Positions 1 through 11,255 are shown, counted from the stretch's first letter. The stretch is 64,000 nt of DNA from Triatoma infestans (GCA_011037195.1 JAAEAF010002487.1:1-64000); one strand, 5' to 3'. Translations and numbers: made by a program. Notes: generated by a model not told the origin, from the sequence alone.

Positions 1-43
<43 letters not shown>

Positions 44-918
44 TGAGTGAGTGAGTGTGTGTGAATATATGTGAACAGCATAGCTCAAAAACGAAAAATC
101 GTAGAAAGATTAAACTTGATAATTCGTTTAGGTATCACCATAGGATCTGACAGTATGTAATCTGTCAAAATTCCTCAACCGGAAGTACCACTTTACTAGT
201 TAGTTTTTTTACGTTTTTGCGATTTTCTCAAAAATGGCTCCAACGATTTTCTTTAAACTTGATATATCAACTACACATACAAAGAGCTACAACTTTTATT
301 TAAACATTTCTCCGGAAAAATTCATTTACGGGCCACTTCTGCGGGATGGGTGGGTGTTAGTTTTCCATCTAAAAGTGCTATTTCAGAGTTAGTAGCACAA
401 TTTTTGCCTTTCAACTAATGTTTAATTATAGAAATTAAATATGTTTGTGCAATTCCGAGTTTGAAAAAAATCGGATAACCGAAAGTGCGTTTACATTACC
501 ATTTAGTAAATGATTTTTTTCACTATTTTGCGATTTCTCAAAAATGGCTCTAACGATTTTCTTGAACTTCGTATATAAACTAAACATACAAAGATCTACA
601 ACTTTTATTTGAAACATTTCTTTGGGAAAATCCATTTAAGGGCACTTTTTAGAGGAAGGGTGGGGTTATGTTTTTTTTCTAAAGTGCTATCATAGTTGAT
701 TATACAATTCTATCATCCAAACAAATTTAGTTAGAAATAAATAGATGACCGAAATTCCTAGTTTCAAGAAAGTTAGTAAACCGGAAATGCGCTTTTACTT
801 GACAGTTTTTCAACGAATTTCATTAAATTTGTCACACAAACTATAAAATTTGTCAATTATAATTTTGAGAACCTAGGAGCAAGAGAAAGTTGTGTGAGTG
901 TTTCACATCAGATTTTTT
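1..918 (+). mobile_element. HLE copy A (Helitron-like, non-coding), cut by window start
   Basis: This copy belongs to the main repeat family of the window and is homologous throughout to the copies at 18649-19684 and 56792-57813. The window begins inside its (GT)n/(GA)n block, so the first 150 or so bases lie outside. Two internal tandem units are visible: the same 'ctcaaaaatggctcc'-type block recurs near 232 and near 540, about 310 bp apart. It ends with GGAGCAAGAGAAAGT, then a hairpin (GTGTGA...TCACA) and a T run. No conserved reading frame was found. The short frames on both strands are not shared between copies. Confidence 0.85.
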
Positions 919-1322
919 CTGTTTCTTTTGGCATTGGCTGCTAGGCTAACCGACCAAGTGTATTGTAGTGTAATCCAATGTCACAATTGAATTTGTTATC
1001 TATCTTAAATCTGCCTAAAAATCCCAAATCTAAAACATGTAAACTGGAAGAGCAACATGAAAATTTGAAAAAATCGTTGAGCCATTTTCCAGAATTCGAG
1101 AAAAACAGAAAAAAAAGTTTTATTAAAATTGCATTTCTGGTTGATGAATTTTGACGGATTGTGTCGGGTGGCGTTAATTTTTAAAAGGCTTTTATTATTG
1201 ACGCTTTCTTTTGGACTAATGTACTCGACCCATTTGGTCTCATTTCTCATTTTTCGCGTCTAGCGGCTATAACCAGAAAAGATCTGAACCATGGACCTGT
1301 GTAAAAACCGGTTTCGTAACGG

Positions 1323-1784
1323 GAATCAATATTTTTTTTTTTTTTTTTTTGTAGGGGATTATCGCACTGCGACCTCAAAGATCTATTGTGACTCTCGGAG
1401 CCTTCTCAGTGTATTGTCGGGCTCCAAGCAAGGTTCTCTAGCTATAGACAACACTGCCTATCACCGGACAGTGATAATGTAGAAGCTCCAAGGAAGAGAC
1501 AATCTAAGGGTAGCATCGAACCCGGGGTCTCCGCGTTGATAATCTAGCGCACTCCACTGTTCAAATCCTTTTTTTTCTCCCTTGGCTTTTGTCAACTAAC
1601 TAGGTATGGAGACCGCAGTTTTGTGTACTGTGTTTGTCCTTGTCTGTAAAGGGTAGAGTGTATATAGTTTAAGTGTATTGTGTACGGTTTTAACTGTTTT
1701 GCATGGAGTAGTGAGCTGTGGTAACTCATGCGGTCGCTAGTCCTCAAGTAACTGCGTGCAACAGATACCCCTCGCGGGCAAACA
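1323..1784 (-). mobile_element. Composite tRNA-like SINE, copy 1
   Basis: On the minus strand this reads from a head near 1780 to a poly-A tail (the T run at 1332-1350). A tRNA-like region at about 1500-1560 carries a B-box-like GGGTTCGATGC. The whole unit, including about 220 bp upstream of the tRNA-like part, is shared with 8958-9709, so the upstream part belongs to the element. Imperfect 13-bp direct repeats flank it (1310-1322 and 1785-1797, two mismatches). They fit a target-site duplication and set the limits given. An internal tRNA-like promoter so far from the 5' end is unusual for a SINE. Confidence 0.75.
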
Positions 1785-1889
1785 GGTTTCCTTACGGAAC
1801 ATTGTAAACTTAGAACACAATAGCACGTGTAAATCCTATGGAGAGATGAAGGAGTCTCCAATATATGAAGACGATGTTAATTAACGTAC

Positions 1890-1990
1890 TGCGATGTTAT
1901 CATGCAGAGAAGATTTCGAAGCCTTGGTAGTTACCAGGTGTTTGATAAAGATATAACCAGTTTAGAACCTTCCTAGATTCTGAGGTTTAT
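1890..1990 (+). mobile_element. Old LINE 3' fragment (RNase H type)
   Basis: About 100 bp resemble the 3' coding end of the LINE inserted at 6856-7355, around 7170-7265: both carry the run 'gaagattt...agcctgg...tagaaccytcctag'. The copy is heavily decayed and has no open frame. It abuts an old HLE unit on its right. Confidence 0.5.
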
Positions 1991-2250
1991 CCTCTAAAGC
2001 GCCATTTCAATTTATTATAAGATTCTATCATCTTTTATTAATATTAATTAAAATTATAATGTAATGCCAAAATTTGGAGTTTAAAGAAAAATCAGCTGAT
2101 CAGTAATGCAATTTTATTGAACTGTTTTCTGCAATTTTTTTCTTTCATAAAATTTCATTTATCTATTTTGTTTCCGATATCCGAGATAAAGTTTGATTTG
2201 ATTTAAAAGGGTTCTGGGGGAGGGGTCTGAAAGGTCACGATTTCTTCAAA
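1991..2250 (+). repeat. Diverged HLE unit
   Basis: This segment keeps the HLE order: a 'ctctaaagygc' block, 'tattataagattctatcat', then 'aattaat...aat', 'gagttt-aagaaaa-tcag' and 'ttttattgaactg'. It is much more diverged than copies A, D or G. A Jockey fragment inserted at its right edge (2259-2839). Confidence 0.55.
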
Positions 2251-2258
2251 AAAGTCAT

Positions 2259-2839
2259 CTTGCCACACGTAACGAAAACTCGACAGTCAATGAAAACCAG
2301 GTACTTCCTAGCAAAACGCTTACTTGACAAAAGATCTAAATTAAACTTGAAAAACAAAGTTCAAATCAACAAAACCATAATAAGACCAATTTGGGCCTAC
2401 GGACTACAACTCTGGGGAACTGCCAAACCGACACACACTAAACGGATACAAGCCATACAGAACAAGATACTGCGAACAATCACACAATGCCCATACTATG
2501 TTTCTAACATGACGCTACATATTGACCTTCAAATCCCATTTGTACACGACTTAACACAACAACTTTACAAACGATTCTACAGCAAACTAGGAACACACAC
2601 GAACCCGCACATCACAAACCTGTCCTCCCTAACCATTCCTGGGAATCCTCCCAGACAGTTTGAAGCGCCAGTGGCCAAGGGACCTCCTGTCACAGGAAGA
2701 GGAGTAACAAGACCAGGAAGAGTGGCATTGGCCACCTCCTTCAAGCCTTGAAGCCACATTTATCTCAGCCCACATTTACTTATTGTACTGTTACAGATTG
2801 TAAATATAATTGCAAATATAAATTAAAAAAAAAAAAAAG
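2259..2839 (+). mobile_element. 5'-truncated Jockey-clade LINE, 3' end
   Basis: The open frame 2260-2751 encodes the C-terminal part of a Jockey-type reverse transcriptase protein, with the family landmarks IIRPIWAYGLQLWG, QNKILRTIT, PYYVSN and SLTIPGNPP. Only the region downstream of the RT catalytic core remains. A poly-A tail (2825-2838) follows. The 8-bp direct repeat AAAGTCAT at 2251-2258 and 2840-2847 is the target-site duplication, so this is a 5'-truncated insertion. The late-coding sequence has drifted: the last 40 residues are not family-like. Confidence 0.85.
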
Positions 2840-2847
2840 AAAGTCAT

Positions 2848-3690
2848 TTTCTTAAGTTTGGATTATCCTATTATAAAACATTGAAGACAATTAAATATTA
2901 ATACAAATTTTATGTTTTCAAGAATATTTGTAAACTATATCTTGTAATACAGAAGGGTAAATATGGTGTGAGTGTTTTCTATAACTCACAAATGTGAGTT
3001 TTCTCATCGATTTTCAAATAATGTGAATTATTTTATGAACAAAAAAACCTTGTATATATATTATTTTTTAACCAATACATTATGTCAATTTTTTTTTTTT
3101 TGAGTTTTATAAGTTTTATAAAAGAAAAGTTATTTTTAATTAAATATGGAAAAGCACATCCGTCAGTTAAATAAGATAATAATTAAAGTTAAATACTGTT
3201 AACATTAAACTGTGTTGTATTCAATTATGTTTATATAATTACGAATTACAACTATAATTAATTAATGTAATTAGAGGAAGAGAGTTGACTGGCCTACAAC
3301 AGGGTCTCTTAAGTTGAAAAAACAAATATGTTGAACAAAAATTTCCTAAAACTGCTTTTCATTTTAGTTTATTTTATTGTTAAGGCATTTAATTTAATTT
3401 AATGGTTGTAAATTTTTGTTTAAATTAAACGAAGGAAAAGTTATATAACTGAAAGTTTTCTAAAGTTGTTTTATTTAATGACCTTTTCATTCAACAATGA
3501 ATATTTTAATATGAAACTTTTTATATTTTTGTAAAATTTTTAAATCTTTTTTTATATTTTACTTGATTTGGATTTACAAACTGCCATTATGATTATTGCT
3601 TCTGTAACAAATTAAATAGTATGATTGACAATGGCATTGCTGATTCCTTAAATGAATTAAGTGAACTGGACGCTACTGCCGAATAAATCA
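2848..3690. other. AT-rich stretch with no recognised feature
   Basis: The sequence is very AT-rich, with short A and T runs. No open frame of note, no element termini and no exon-like segment with both splice sites were seen. Confidence 0.5.
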
Positions 3691-3693
3691 CTG

Positions 3694-4040
3694 GTAGCTC
3701 TGTCTGGCTAGCGGGCTTGTTCACAAGCAAGGTAGGTTCAACAAAAACATCTGCACAAGGTGGGGTTACTCGGAACCCTTGTGCAGACTATGTCAGGAAG
3801 AGGAGGAGACGGCCTCTCACCTGCTGTTCGATTGCGTTGCAATCGGCTGATTGCGGTAAGAGATCTCTGGCATGTTGTGACCAGAGGAGATCATATTGCA
3901 AGACGGACTAGTGGGGATGGCCCTTGACCTCATCATGAGGGGAGGTTTCCTCTACTAGTTAATAAGCCTTAATATGCTGGCTGCGGTGTCTGGGTTGGAG
4001 TCCCATCCCCCTAGTCCAATCTAATCTAATCTAACCTAAA
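3694..4040 (+). mobile_element. RNase H-type LINE (family N), 3' fragment
   Basis: This is homologous to the 3' ends at 10550-11255 and 42640-43570. It retains the coding remnant around a cysteine/histidine zinc-like motif (family form FKKHLHKVG...LCRLC..EEETASHLLFDC), now frameshifted, and a 3' UTR ending in short TCTAA repeats (4018-4037). This C-terminal motif is typical of R1/LOA/I-group LINEs, which carry an RNase H domain. There is no target duplication I can define. Confidence 0.75.
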
Positions 4041-4137
4041 TCTCGGTAACCAGCTCCGTCTTAGATGACCAGTGGATTTATCAGGACGATAAAAAGCATG
4101 AGATTTGATAGACTTTTAGAATGAGCCGAAAGGCGAA

Positions 4138-4346
4138 AATGATTTTATTTTTTTTGGATTAGGTCAAGCTTAAATCTTACACAAAAGTTACATTTAGGTC
4201 AGGGAATGGTTAGTTCCTTCTACAGACTAATCTGAAGCATTAGTTATATACTCCGTGAGATTTTACTTCCTGTTATTACCAATAGCCCATCAGGGCATCG
4301 ATCCCAGGAATACTTGCACCAGAGACAAATGGGCTAGCCATTACAG
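4138..4346 (-). mobile_element. tRNA-derived SINE
   Basis: On the minus strand the unit begins near 4346 with an A-box-like TGGCTAGCCCAT. A B-box-like GGATCGATGCC follows (10 of 11 positions match GGTTCGANTCC). It ends in an A-rich tail (the T-rich 4140-4160 on the + strand). A 3' acceptor-stem complement is absent, so this is a SINE and not a tRNA gene. It abuts LTR-B copy 1. Confidence 0.6.
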
Positions 4347-4347
4347 C

Positions 4348-5572
4348 TATAATGGGTGTGAGAAGGAGAGAGAATAGATTTTAGAGAAATAAACCAGAAT
4401 ACATGCTGAACACTGTATAATGAAAGAACGCACAAACTGTAAGGACTTTACAATAGAAGTTACATAGCGAGAGATATATAAAGAGGCAGACTGGCTGAGT
4501 AATGAGAAGGTATTTATTTGTTTGTTTTTTGGTTTTGTCTGTTTTGACATTAACCAGTTATTTTGATTTTGAGGGCTGGAAAAAACCAACATATTGACAT
4601 TATTAACTACCCGTGCCTGCAACTGCCAATATGTTGGTGGAAAAAACCAGCCCTGTCTTTTCAAATTGACATATCTCTTGTAGTGTAACATTAGGCTTCT
4701 GCACCCTCTTCCCCCCTTCTTCATTCTCCATCCTTACAGAGATAAGGGTATTTTGAGCGATGCGGCTCTTATCCTTAATCTTTAGACATATCATATCTGA
4801 AACAATTTTATGGTTAATGCCTTTGTATATTATGTTGTTTTGGTGTCTAGTATAAGTGAAATGAGCACAGAACTACAATGTACCGAAAGATAATTCCTAA
4901 TCCGACTTATATTTTCATTTTATTCCCTTTGATGAACTTGTTTATGCAAACAAGCGCTTCCTTTTCCATTAGTGCCAATATGCTTTTTGCGCTACAAGGA
5001 AATCGTACATACTTGGACAGTTTGGTTACAAACATTTTTCTTTTTTTTACTATACATATTACAAATAAAGAGTAAATGATTGATGTCGCCATCCTCTCCG
5101 TTACCGCAATCGCATTTGGGACTATTTACTATGCGTATTTTATGAAGGTGCGGCTTGGTGAGATTATGGTTAAATCTTAATCGCATTATCGTGGTATAGA
5201 ATTGCCTTTCCCCCTCCAACTCTTCAAACCAAGGTCTACAAGGGATTCGAGGCTGTATGTCTGAATAATATTTGCCTTTATATTCTTTTCCGTATTGATC
5301 CTGCCATAATTCTAAATACTTACTTTTCAGAGCATTGTTAATATCTCTCAAACTAGCTATAGGAATTTCTTCACTGACTTGGATCCCGGCAGGTAGTAGA
5401 AGGTTGCTGACTGGTTGTTAACTGGTCGTAAGCTATCCTGAACTGTCTGTATTGCTCTAGTTATATGAATTGTAGTGGCCCATTCCTAGTCTGGCCTAGA
5501 TGGGGAGTAACTAAATTTTTTTGATTCATTTTTATGATTCTGCGCTCTTCGTATCCTATGAATCCCATTACA
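4348..5572 (+). mobile_element. LTR-like repeat LTR-B copy 1, split by a LINE
   Basis: The left part (4348-4511) begins TATAATGGG and the right part (5391-5572) ends CCCATTACA. Both parts match the undivided copies at 23114-23450 and 41976-42280 (shared 'aagga...agaga', 'ctgaacactgtataatga', 'ggttgctractggttg' and 'tctggcctag' blocks). The inverted termini TATAATGGG/CCCATTACA suit a solo LTR. No internal retrotransposon coding sequence is present. The middle is a minus-strand LINE fragment. Confidence 0.6.
4512..5390 (-). mobile_element. RNase H-type LINE C-terminal fragment nested in LTR-B copy 1
   Basis: The minus-strand frame 5351-4992 continues an open stretch reaching about 5390. It encodes a typical C-terminus of an RNase H-bearing LINE: PWFE..EGERQFYTTIMRLR, then HLHKIRIVNSPKCDCG and DINHLLFIC, which together form a Cys/His metal-binding-like tail. 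This protein differs from family N. The remaining part to 4512 looks like a 3' UTR. The element interrupts LTR-B, so it is the younger insertion. I found no clear target duplication. Confidence 0.7.
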
Positions 5573-5639
5573 GAGCAAAGCATGAGGGCAAGTAAGTCTT
5601 CACTGAATAAATTTTTCAAATTTTTAGGATTTTCACGAA

Positions 5640-6010
5640 AATGAAACAATGAATTGCTTCAAACTTTCAGTAATTATTACATTTTATGTGGATATAGCCC
5701 TTTTAAATATTTATTTGGGAAATTACATTATAAAAGAGTTCTGGGAGAGAGATGATGTTAGACACAATTCTGAGAAGCCATGTCAATTCATTATTCTACA
5801 TAAAATATCGATGAGAATTAAATATGTCGCTCAAATTCTGAGTTTAAAGAAAATTAGTTGAACGGAAGTGCAGATTTCCTTAACTGTTTTAGTTTTTTAT
5901 TTTATTTTTTTTATAACGATATGTTTTATACAAATTTCTTATGACGATACGAGAGGATTCTTCTGCTAATTTAAAGACGTTTTCTTCTCGGGAAAATTAG
6001 TTTAGTGGGT
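5640..6010 (+). repeat. Diverged HLE unit
   Basis: Landmarks in HLE order are present: 'aaytttcagtaatt', 'gtggatatagccctttt', 'aagccatgtcaattcattattctac', 'attctgagtttaaagaaaattag' and 'ttccttaactgttt'. The copy is old and highly diverged. The weak frame at 5649-5861 is not conserved elsewhere and is not called as a gene. Confidence 0.5.
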
Positions 6011-6183
6011 TCTGAGGGGATGATCGCCAATTTCGCATCATACTCCCCCTCTAAAGTGCCTTGAACCTCATGTCAGTTCATGATAGGTTGAATAATATAA
6101 TAGATAATTACATATTTTGTAAAATTTTGAAGTTTTTTTAGAAAATTTATCGTATGAGAAATTTATGTGAGTAATTCATACCA

Positions 6184-7432
6184 GATTTTTACTTCCTCTT
6201 ACTCCTAGTAAGAGGAAGTATTGTAATCTTGTGAAATTTTCGATATCAACTTTTCACCGGAAATATCCGTTTCTTTAGTCCAAAAAAAGTGGTTTTTAGA
6301 AAATGGTCCTATGTTTGTGTGGTGGTGTGTGTGTGTGTGTTGGTAGTGTATGGGTATGTATGGAACAGACAATAGCTCAAAAACGAAAAACCGTAGTAAG
6401 CTGAAACTTGATATTCCGCTTAGGTATCACCATGGTATCTGATAGTACGTTATCTGTCAAAATTGCTCAACCGGAAGTACCACTTTACTAGTTTTTCTCT
6501 TTGTTTTTTTTTTGCGATTTTTTCAAAAATGGTTCCGACGATTTTCTTGAACTTTCTATATAAACTACACATACAAATATGTACAACTTTTATTTAAAAC
6601 ATTTCTCTGGGAAAATTTCTTTTAAGGCCACTTTTAGGGGAGGGCATGGGGTTATGTTTTTCTCTAAAGTGTTATCATAGTTGATTATACAATGCTATCA
6701 TTCAAACAAAATTAATTTGAAATATATAGATGGCCACAATTCCGAGTTTCATGAAAATTAGTAAACCAGAAGTGCACTTTTACTGAACAGTTTTTTTGTT
6801 TTTTTTCAGTTTTCGACGAATTTCATTAAATTTGGTACAATAACTATAAAATTTGTTAGCCCTTTTGCGGAGTTAGCGACCAAGTATTCTTAGAAAAAAA
6901 TCAATAAGAAGGAGGTGGCGAAAAGAGCTCGTCACTGGAACACCATCCCGGGGACTGAGGCCAGGCCAAGGTCTGTCTGGAAGGTTATAACCAGGAAAGG
7001 TCAAAGCCTACATCAGTCTGAGTAAGAACAAGATCCATATCCTTACGGGAGATTCCTTAAGGGGCACTGCAGTCACAGGGAACACCTGAGGAAACTCGGC
7101 CTAGTAGATGACGGCATATGCAGATTTTGTGGAGAGATAGAGGAAACTCAGATATCTCCTCACAGAATGTGATGCCGTCATTCAAAGAAGATTTAATAGC
7201 CTGGGTCTTTATCAGATAGGGGAGGAGGAAATATCCACCCTAGAACCCTCTAGGAACTTGGGATTCCTTAAGGAGCTCAACTTGGAGAGGGTGCTGTAGA
7301 TGAGCTAGCTCATAGGGGTACAAAATGGTCGCAGTACGGGACCCTTAAAAAAAAAAAATTTGTCCATTAAAATTTTGAGAACTGGAGTAAGAGTAAGTTG
7401 TGTGAGTGTTTCACACCAGACTTTTTTTTTTT
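6184..7432 (+). mobile_element. HLE copy B, interrupted by a LINE
   Basis: It starts at the left hairpin (CTCTTACTCCTAGTAAGAG) and carries the (GT)n block near 6310-6350. It contains a shortened tandem region and ends with GGAGTAAGAGTAAGTTGTGTGAGTG-type sequence and a T run at 7424-7437. Bases 6856-7355 are a later LINE insertion. Removing it restores the order seen in other copies ('ctataaaatttgt' then 'attttgagaactgg'). Confidence 0.85.
6856..7355 (+). mobile_element. 5'-truncated RNase H-type LINE nested in HLE copy B
   Basis: The fragment encodes the zinc-like C-terminus HLRKLGLVDDGICRFCGEIEE (7080-7150) and then a 3' UTR ending in a poly-A run (7347-7358). The host sequence AAATTTGT is duplicated at 6848-6855 and at about 7356-7363, giving an 8-bp target duplication. 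The encoded tail differs from family N, so this is a separate LINE family. A relative is the old fragment at 1890-1990. Confidence 0.8.
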
Positions 7433-7437
7433 TATTA

Positions 7438-8947
7438 CCTAATAAACATTATTGTTATTATTTATTATTCTGTGAAATAATAAGATGCCAGAAATGTATA
7501 CAATATTATCGCTTACATTATTATTCAAGTAATAAAAAAAATAAAAATTTGCGTTAAAAATGGCAACTGAAGATGAAAGATAACGTGTTAGAACCCTGAA
7601 AAACAATCCTAATTTCTATTTGTCTGGATAGTTTAGTTAAACAAATGAAAACAAGAAGTTGAGAATGGAAACAAAACAAAAAATACTCAAAGGTAGGTTA
7701 CAAAAGAATTTTCTATTTACCAAGGTTCCACTTACCGTCTACTACAAAAATACAGTCTACCAAAGAAGAGAGAGCTAACAGATGAAAACTCGTTGAATAC
7801 ATTTAAGCGCTTTCTCCCCCCCTAATACCCCTCGAAGACCTTTACAACCTTTTTTCATCTAAACTACCCTTCACCACCAAGCATAAGTTCCCCTACTTTT
7901 ATCCACCGTCAGCCTATCCGTTTTCAGTTCAAGTCCACATGTTTTGACTACAATGTTATAATACAAGAACAGTAGTGGTGGTGGGGGGGAGAAAGAAGGG
8001 GTTGCTTCTCCATTTTTGGTGTTAGTATAGTTGGAAGTAAAGTAGAAGTTGAGTAGTATAGCCTATATGGGTTACAGTTGCCTAACCTAGAGCTAGGCAA
8101 GGTTACAAAGTGATTCGTTCTTATACCACTCTTCACCAGCAACCATCTCTCAAGACTAGTCTTGCAAAACATACTCTATTCTGGTTTCTTGCATTATTCA
8201 ATACCACAAATGTGAGAAAAACAATCTACCTTCGTTCAAAGGATTATAAACCAAAAGATAAAACTATCTAGTAAATAGAATATTACTCTAAGTTAGTTTT
8301 TGGTTGATTTAGTTTTCACTAGCACCACATATTCATTTAAATAAACAATTTTTCTAACAAATCCATTCAAATACCAAAAATTATATCTTAGCTTTCTCAA
8401 TTGATGAGAAGAATTATATTTCTCTAAAAAAAAAAATCATTTTCTTGAATGATATTTGAGAAAATTGAAAAAAAAAACAGGAGACATTATTTCGATAACC
8501 TTCAACCAGTTTTTTTATTCTCTAGCCAATCCAATTTCCATTCTTCATCATTCTTCACTTATCCCATCCACTTCATCTGCAATTTATGAGCTCGCTCCTT
8601 CTACTCTCTTTCCTAGAGGCCGACCTTTCTTTCTTATTTCCGTTCGTATATTTTCTTCAATAATGTTTTCTTCACCTTGATATTCTCCATTATTTCAGTC
8701 TAATCATACACTTAAAAGATTCCTGGTATTAACATTAGAAAACCACCTAATAGTAGAGTCTACTAAATAAATTGCCATAATTCACACAGAAGGCCACCTA
8801 TTTTAGGCTTTCTAGCAATATTAATCATATAAATTTTAATTTAATTAGATTAAAAATTCAAAAATTAATAACCCAGCACATGCATGGCATCTTAACCACT
8901 AGAAAATACTTTTAACCACGTATACTAGCTAATCTATAATAAAAGAT
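7438..8947. other. AT-rich stretch, no supported gene
   Basis: No element termini or exon with convincing splice sites were found. The minus strand at 8450-8690 has a weak, stop-interrupted similarity to LINE C-termini (GRPLGKR... then a Trp/Lys-rich tail). It is too poor to call. Confidence 0.4.
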
Positions 8948-8957
8948 ATCATCATTC

Positions 8958-9709
8958 CCGCCCGCAAGCAAGGGGTATTTGTTGTATGCAGTTACTTTGG
9001 GAGTAGTGACCTATAATGGAGTTGATGAGGAGAGAAATTAGATTTGATTAATTAAACGAGATGTGAAGACACTGTTATAATGTAGCTATAAGTTTACACT
9101 AACTGCACTGGACTTGTAATGATTTTATAGAATAAAAAGTAAGAGTAGAGATATGATACGATCCGATGTATGGTTGAATCTGATGGGTAGATAGATATAT
9201 ATGTCTCGTTAGGTAGATTCTCACTGGCTTATATACAGGTTCTCCCACTCTAGCCAGCTTAAGTCAGAGAGTACCAGAGAGGGCCTATTTTCTCTCTCTT
9301 GCCAGGCCTGTTTTCTCTCTCTTGCCTCTCTTGCCCATCGCACTCCATGCACTTCGTCAGAACAGTACACAATACACTTAAACCACATACAGTCCACTCT
9401 TTACAGACAAGGACAAACACAGTACACAAACGAGGGTCTCCGTCCCTCGTTAATTGGCGGCGTAAGCGAAGGGAGAAGGAAGAGATTAGCTCAGTGGTAG
9501 CGCGCTGGACTAGCAACGCGGAGGTCCTGGGTTCTAATCCAGCAAGCTGCCCTTAGATTTTCTCTTCCTAGAAGCCTCTACGATCACTGTCCGGTGATGA
9601 GCAGTATTGTCTGTAGCTAGAGAACACTGTGCATAGGAGATGGCTCCGGAGGGGGGGGCACAATAGATTTTTCAGGTCACAGTGCAATAATCCCCTATAA
9701 CAATCTACA
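8958..9709 (+). mobile_element. Composite tRNA-like SINE, copy 2, split by an LTR-B-like insert
   Basis: The head 'gcccgcaagcaaggggtatttgttg' and all downstream blocks match SINE copy 1 (1323-1784) read on the opposite strand. The tRNA-like part at about 9484-9545 has a good A box (TAGCTCAGTGGTAGCGC) and B box (GGTTCTAATCC, 10 of 11). The flanks ATCATCATTC (8948-8957) and ATCATCACTC (9710-9719) form a 10-bp target duplication with one mismatch. About 320 bp (9013-9335) are foreign. The SINE itself is therefore about 430 bp. Confidence 0.75.
9013..9335 (+). mobile_element. LTR-B-like insert in SINE copy 2
   Basis: It begins TATAATGGAG and shares with LTR-B copies the order: GA-rich start, 'aattagatt', 'ctgttataatg', 'aactgcactgga', a TATA-like 'cttatatacagg' and 'ctctagcc...agagag'. 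SINE copy 1 lacks this segment, which shows it is an insertion. The right limit is uncertain because the CT-rich end has drifted. Confidence 0.5.
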
Positions 9710-9719
9710 ATCATCACTC

Positions 9720-10545
9720 TCGTTCTTCTTATATAAATAAACTTTCGAGTTATACTCAAGAAAAAATTTTTGGACGAATTCATAAAAAAAAAAAAAAAAT
9801 GTTTTAACAAAGTAACATAACGAGAGAAGTGGAAAGGAAAAAAATTCTAAAATAAAATTAAAAAATTATTGTTAAAAAATTGATATTTCTATAAGAAAAA
9901 ATACCTAGATTTAAATGTAAAAAGATAATCCATAAGACTGTTCCCGCGATTCAAAACTATGTTAGTTAAAATCTATTAAATCAAAGTTAGTAGAGGTGTA
10001 AAAAGATTAGTTAGTCAAATTATATCCACTTAAAGCAATAACTATCATTGGTGTAGGATACAAGGAATGAGAATGAAGTTCTTAGAGGTAAATAGTTGTA
10101 CTGGAATTAATGATGCTAACTGGAAAACCAAACTAATGAAGCACTAGGCCTTAATCACTTGAAGACTAATGTGAAGAGAGTAGACCTCCGCTCATTGCAG
10201 ACATTCACTCACTCTTTCTCACACACACACACACACACACACCGTCTTTTTCTCTCTCACTCTCTCTTGCCATACGATTAGTACATACCTGGTTCATCCA
10301 ACTTTACTACCACTCCACATTTCACTATCGCAATACTACACTTTAATTAACGTTCCACAATCACTTACTACCCTAATGTTCAATGAGGTGAAAGGAAATT
10401 AAAAAAAAAAAAAATACGCTGTGACTCATACCAATTAACTATTAATTCTAATTTTTGCATATTTTCCCCAAACTTATATAAATTTTACTGAATGTTTAAT
10501 CACATTGAGAGGCTTCTTGGTGGATACTTCCGGTATTCCAGGCTG
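9720..10545. other. AT-rich stretch with a short (AC)n, no gene
   Basis: It contains homopolymer runs, an (AC)n block at about 10220-10243 and a CT-rich tract. No coding or element signature was recognised. Confidence 0.5.
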
Positions 10546-10549
10546 AAGT

Positions 10550-11255
10550 TTACGTGTTGGGGCATTCAGAATTACTTCTTCCCTAGTCAGGGAGTGTAGA
10601 GACTCCCTGGAGGCGCTCTCCCAGCACAGTAAAGTGCGGCTTTTATCCCGAAACAAGGGGATAAAAGGCAATGAACTAGCCGACCAACTGGCCAGGAATG
10701 GAGCGAACACTCCTTTCTGTGGGCCGGAACCTGTTCTCGGGGATAGCCAAAAGTATGGCGAGGTGGACTCGGAGAGAACATAATCGTCACTGAAGGCTAA
10801 ATACTGCGGCAAAAGACAGCAAAAAGGTTATGCCAGAGCTGAGTAAAAGAAGAAGCATAGAGACTTTGGGTTTAAGCAGGTATCAGATTTGTCTGATAAC
10901 AAGCCTGTTTACAGGACACCACTGTAGGTTCAAGAAACATCTACTACACAAGGTGGGATTATTTCATTCGGAGCTTTTGTGTAGACTGTGTCAGGAGGAG
11001 GAGGAGGAGACGGCCTCTCACCTGTTGTTTGATTGTGTTGCAATCGGCAGAGTGAGGTAAGAGATCTTCGGCACGTTGAGGCCGGAGGAAATAGTACTTC
11101 AAGAAGGATTGGTGGGGAAGGTCCTGGACCTCATAAAGAGGGGAGGATTCCTCTACTAGACATTAAGGGGTTGGTACAATAAGCCTCAATGGGCAGGCTG
11201 CAGTACCTGGGTTAGAGTCCCCCCCCCCGTGTCATTCTAATTCTAATTCTAACTG
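10550..11255 (+). mobile_element. RNase H-type LINE (family N), 5'-truncated copy 2
   Basis: This is nearly collinear with 42640-43570. It covers the end of an RNase H domain (GIKGNELADQLARNGA at about 10660-10705, with the Asp of the family form GNE.AD) followed by the C-terminal Cys/His motif (LCRLCQEEEEETASHLLFDC at about 10975-11038). Frameshifts and stops break it into short frames. The 3' end is a (TTCTAA)n-like tail near 11233-11253. It is non-functional. Confidence 0.8.

Noticed and set aside
435..635. Minus-strand 66-residue frame in HLE copy A
   Set aside because: The same interval in copies D, G and F is broken by indels and stops, so there is no sign of coding constraint.
4018..4037. 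Telomere-like TCTAATCTAACCTAA run
   Set aside because: It is the 3' tail repeat of LINE family N. The other copies have TTCTAA variants at the same position.
9484..9545. Possible tRNA gene
   Set aside because: Good A and B boxes, but no acceptor-stem pairing. It lies inside a repeat with target duplications, so it is a SINE.
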